Origin: Candidatus Peregrinibacteria bacterium
GTDB lineage: Bacteria; Patescibacteriota; Gracilibacteria; UBA1369; LOWO2-01-FULL-3
Reading direction: 5' to 3'
NCBI GenBank assembly: GCA_016214225.1
Contig: JACROX010000017.1
Span: forward strand, 1 to 6,725
DNA: 6,725 nt
The position numbers and the translations under genes are program-made. Shown piece after piece: positions 5,502-6,725 of this stretch (positions are counted from its first letter, which is position 1; every line of letters begins with the position of its first letter). The notes below the pieces were generated by a model. The model was not told the DNA's origin, made no database searches, and saw only the letters and a list, made by a program, of their open reading frames with translations.

Positions 5502-6595
5502 GCTTCTTCGATTATATCTAAAAGTTTTTGCGCCGAATAGTCCCATGAAAATTTTCCGGCTTGCATGAATCCGTGTTCTCTTAATTTTGCGCATAACTCC
5601 TTGTCTTTTATCACTTTTATCATCGCGGACGCGATCGCTGAAAAATCTTTCGGTCCAATCAAAAGCGCGCTGTCTCCAACAACTTCCGGAATGGAAGAAG
5701 TGTGCGAAGCGATAACGGGGCATCCGCATTTCATGGCTTCCAGCGGCGGAATCCCAAACCCTTCATAATAAGAAGGGAATACTAGAGCCTGTGCCAGATT
5801 GTATAAACAAATTAAACTTTTTCCCGAAAGATATCCCAAAACATGAACTTTTTTATTCAAATATTTTTTCCGAATTTCTTCATAAACAGGCTCATATCCC
5901 CATCCGTTTTGCCCAACTATCATCAAATGATAATCCGGAAATCCCTTGTTAACAATTTCAAAGGCTTTTATCAAATTCAAATAATTTTTCCTCGGCTCTA
6001 TTGTCCCGACGGCCAAAAAGAATTTTTTCGGAAGGGTCGTTTTTTTCGCGAACACTTCGAGTTCCTCTTTTCCAAGCGGCATAAATTCATCACCGGCGCT
6101 GCATGGGATTATATGTATTTTTGATTCCTTAACATCGAACTGATGCATTAAATCTTTTTTTGTATGCTTGGAAATTGTTACCACCGCATCCGATTTTTGA
6201 ATTGCTTTTTTCAATAACATTCTTTCAATAAAGACCGCTTTTTTGTTGTGAGTATTTGGGAATAAAAATGCCACGAGATCGTGGACAAATATAATTTTCT
6301 TTATGGACTGAGGAAGTATAACCGGGATTATATAGCTTGTAGGAGCCAAAAATATATCCACCTTTTCTTTTCCCGCGTCTCTTGCCGCGGCAAAATGCCA
6401 AAAAATTCCACCTCTTTTTATTATTTTTTGTTCAACATTTTTAAAATCGTCGAAGCCCGGAACTTTATTTTTTGCATACAATATGTATTTATTTTTGCGA
6501 TCAAGTCCGAGAAGATTTCTGACTATATGAAAAGTAAACCAGCCTTTGCCTGTTTTTTCACCGCTCGCGGTCCTGATGTCTATGGCGATTTTCAT
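5498..6595 (-). CDS. GT4-type (GT-B fold) glycosyltransferase
   Basis: A 365-residue cytoplasmic or membrane-associated glycosyltransferase of the group 1 (GT4) family, which moves a sugar from a nucleotide-sugar donor to a lipid or glycan acceptor. The N-terminal Rossmann domain starts MKIAIDIRTASGEKTGKG, with IIFVHDLVAFLFP (101-113) and VVTISKHTKKDL (138-149). The C-terminal donor domain has FLAVGTIEPRKN (193-204), LMIVGQNGWG (224-233), VHVLGYLSG (250-258) and the EX7E motif YYEGFGIPPLEA with Glu278 and Glu286. The overall pattern is closest to mannosyltransferase-type members, but donor and acceptor cannot be read from sequence. The start at 6595 fits the family; the frame stays open to the right edge of the window, but that upstream stretch has no family resemblance. 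Its TGA overlaps the nadK ATG by 4 nt (ATGA). No Shine-Dalgarno sequence is evident. Confidence 0.92.
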   Translation of the reverse strand: MKIAIDIRTASGEKTGKGWFTFHIVRNLLGLDRKNKYILYAKNKVPGFDDFKNVEQKIIKRGGIFWHFAAARDAGKEKVDIFLAPTSYIIPVILPQSIKKIIFVHDLVAFLFPNTHNKKAVFIERMLLKKAIQKSDAVVTISKHTKKDLMHQFDVKESKIHIIPCSAGDEFMPLGKEELEVFAKKTTLPKKFFLAVGTIEPRKNYLNLIKAFEIVNKGFPDYHLMIVGQNGWGYEPVYEEIRKKYLNKKVHVLGYLSGKSLICLYNLAQALVFPSYYEGFGIPPLEAMKCGCPVIASHTSSIPEVVGDSALLIGPKDFSAIASAMIKVIKDKELCAKLREHGFMQAGKFSWDYSAQKLLDIIEEA

Positions 6596-6725
6596 AGTGC
6601 TTTGAGGGTATAATATTTGTGGAAATTTGTAAAATGGGAATAACAATAAATGGTAATTATCCAGAAGACAGTGAAGGTTTTGGGGAAACAGATTTTTAGC
6701 TGAAGAAATTAGTTTTTCACAGCTT

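Noticed and set aside
5502..5729. Longer NAD kinase starting at 5729
   Set aside because: The extra 76 residues lie wholly inside the glycosyltransferase in another frame and do not resemble the family N-terminus.
5843..6613. Open frames on the + strand opposite the glycosyltransferase (5843-6124, 6281-6613)
   Set aside because: No family resemblance, and the opposite strand carries a well-conserved gene; these are shadows.
6596..6640. Promoter for the glycosyltransferase: TATTAT on the - strand (6610-6615), and an exact TATAAT on the + strand (6609-6614)
   Set aside because: No good -35 box at a normal distance on either strand (the nearest on the - strand, TTCCCA, needs a 19-bp spacer); a lone -10 match in AT-rich DNA is not evidence.
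6596..6646. Glycosyltransferase starting at TTG 6646
   Set aside because: MKIAIDIRT at 6595 is the usual start of GT4 proteins; the preceding residues are low-complexity reading of the upstream AT-rich DNA, even though the frame stays open to the window edge.
6698..6724. AGCTG/CAGCT hairpin at the right edge
   Set aside because: Five-bp stem with mismatches inside and truncated context; nothing supports a role.

Overview
The window looks like a piece of a compact, moderately AT-rich bacterial chromosome. The genetic code is standard: UGA ends both the glutamate dehydrogenase and the glycosyltransferase. Start codons lack clear Shine-Dalgarno sequences and spacers are mostly short. Together with a PPDK and a CTP-dependent lipid-kinase-like protein, this is compatible with an uncultivated Patescibacteria (CPR)-type genome, but that placement is an inference from style, not from a marker gene.

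Layout on the + strand. Positions 1-327 hold the 3' end of a membrane protein of the dolichol kinase/CTP transferase family. Positions 384-1655 hold a complete glutamate dehydrogenase (gdhA). Positions 1656-1836 are a non-coding spacer rich in inverted repeats and bounded by a perfect 24-bp direct repeat; the first copy lies inside the gdhA stop region and the second abuts a candidate promoter. Positions 1861-4535 hold a pyruvate, phosphate dikinase (ppdK) gene that is damaged. It carries a foreign-looking N-terminal extension, part of which (about 1941-2080) is GC-richer and repeat-like. It then breaks near 3551-3570, where the frame changes and about 60-65 residues of the family are missing. 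Both halves are otherwise well conserved and keep the known active-site residues.

Layout on the - strand, convergent with ppdK. A GT4 glycosyltransferase (6595-5498) is followed by NAD kinase (5501-4623). They overlap by 4 nt (ATGA), so they are probably one translationally coupled transcript. No strong terminator is visible in the convergent 87-bp gap at 4536-4622. The last 130 bp of the window hold no recognisable gene.

Metabolically, glutamate dehydrogenase (2-oxoglutarate/glutamate, NAD(P)H), PPDK (pyruvate/PEP) and NAD kinase (NADP supply) sit at the carbon-nitrogen-redox junction, but only the GT4-nadK pair has sequence evidence of co-expression. The most unusual part is 1638-2095 plus the 3551-3570 junction: repeat-like DNA lies on both sides of the ppdK start, and that same gene is also broken internally. 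I see no CRISPR array, tRNA, rRNA or transposase, and no convincing new multi-gene system.
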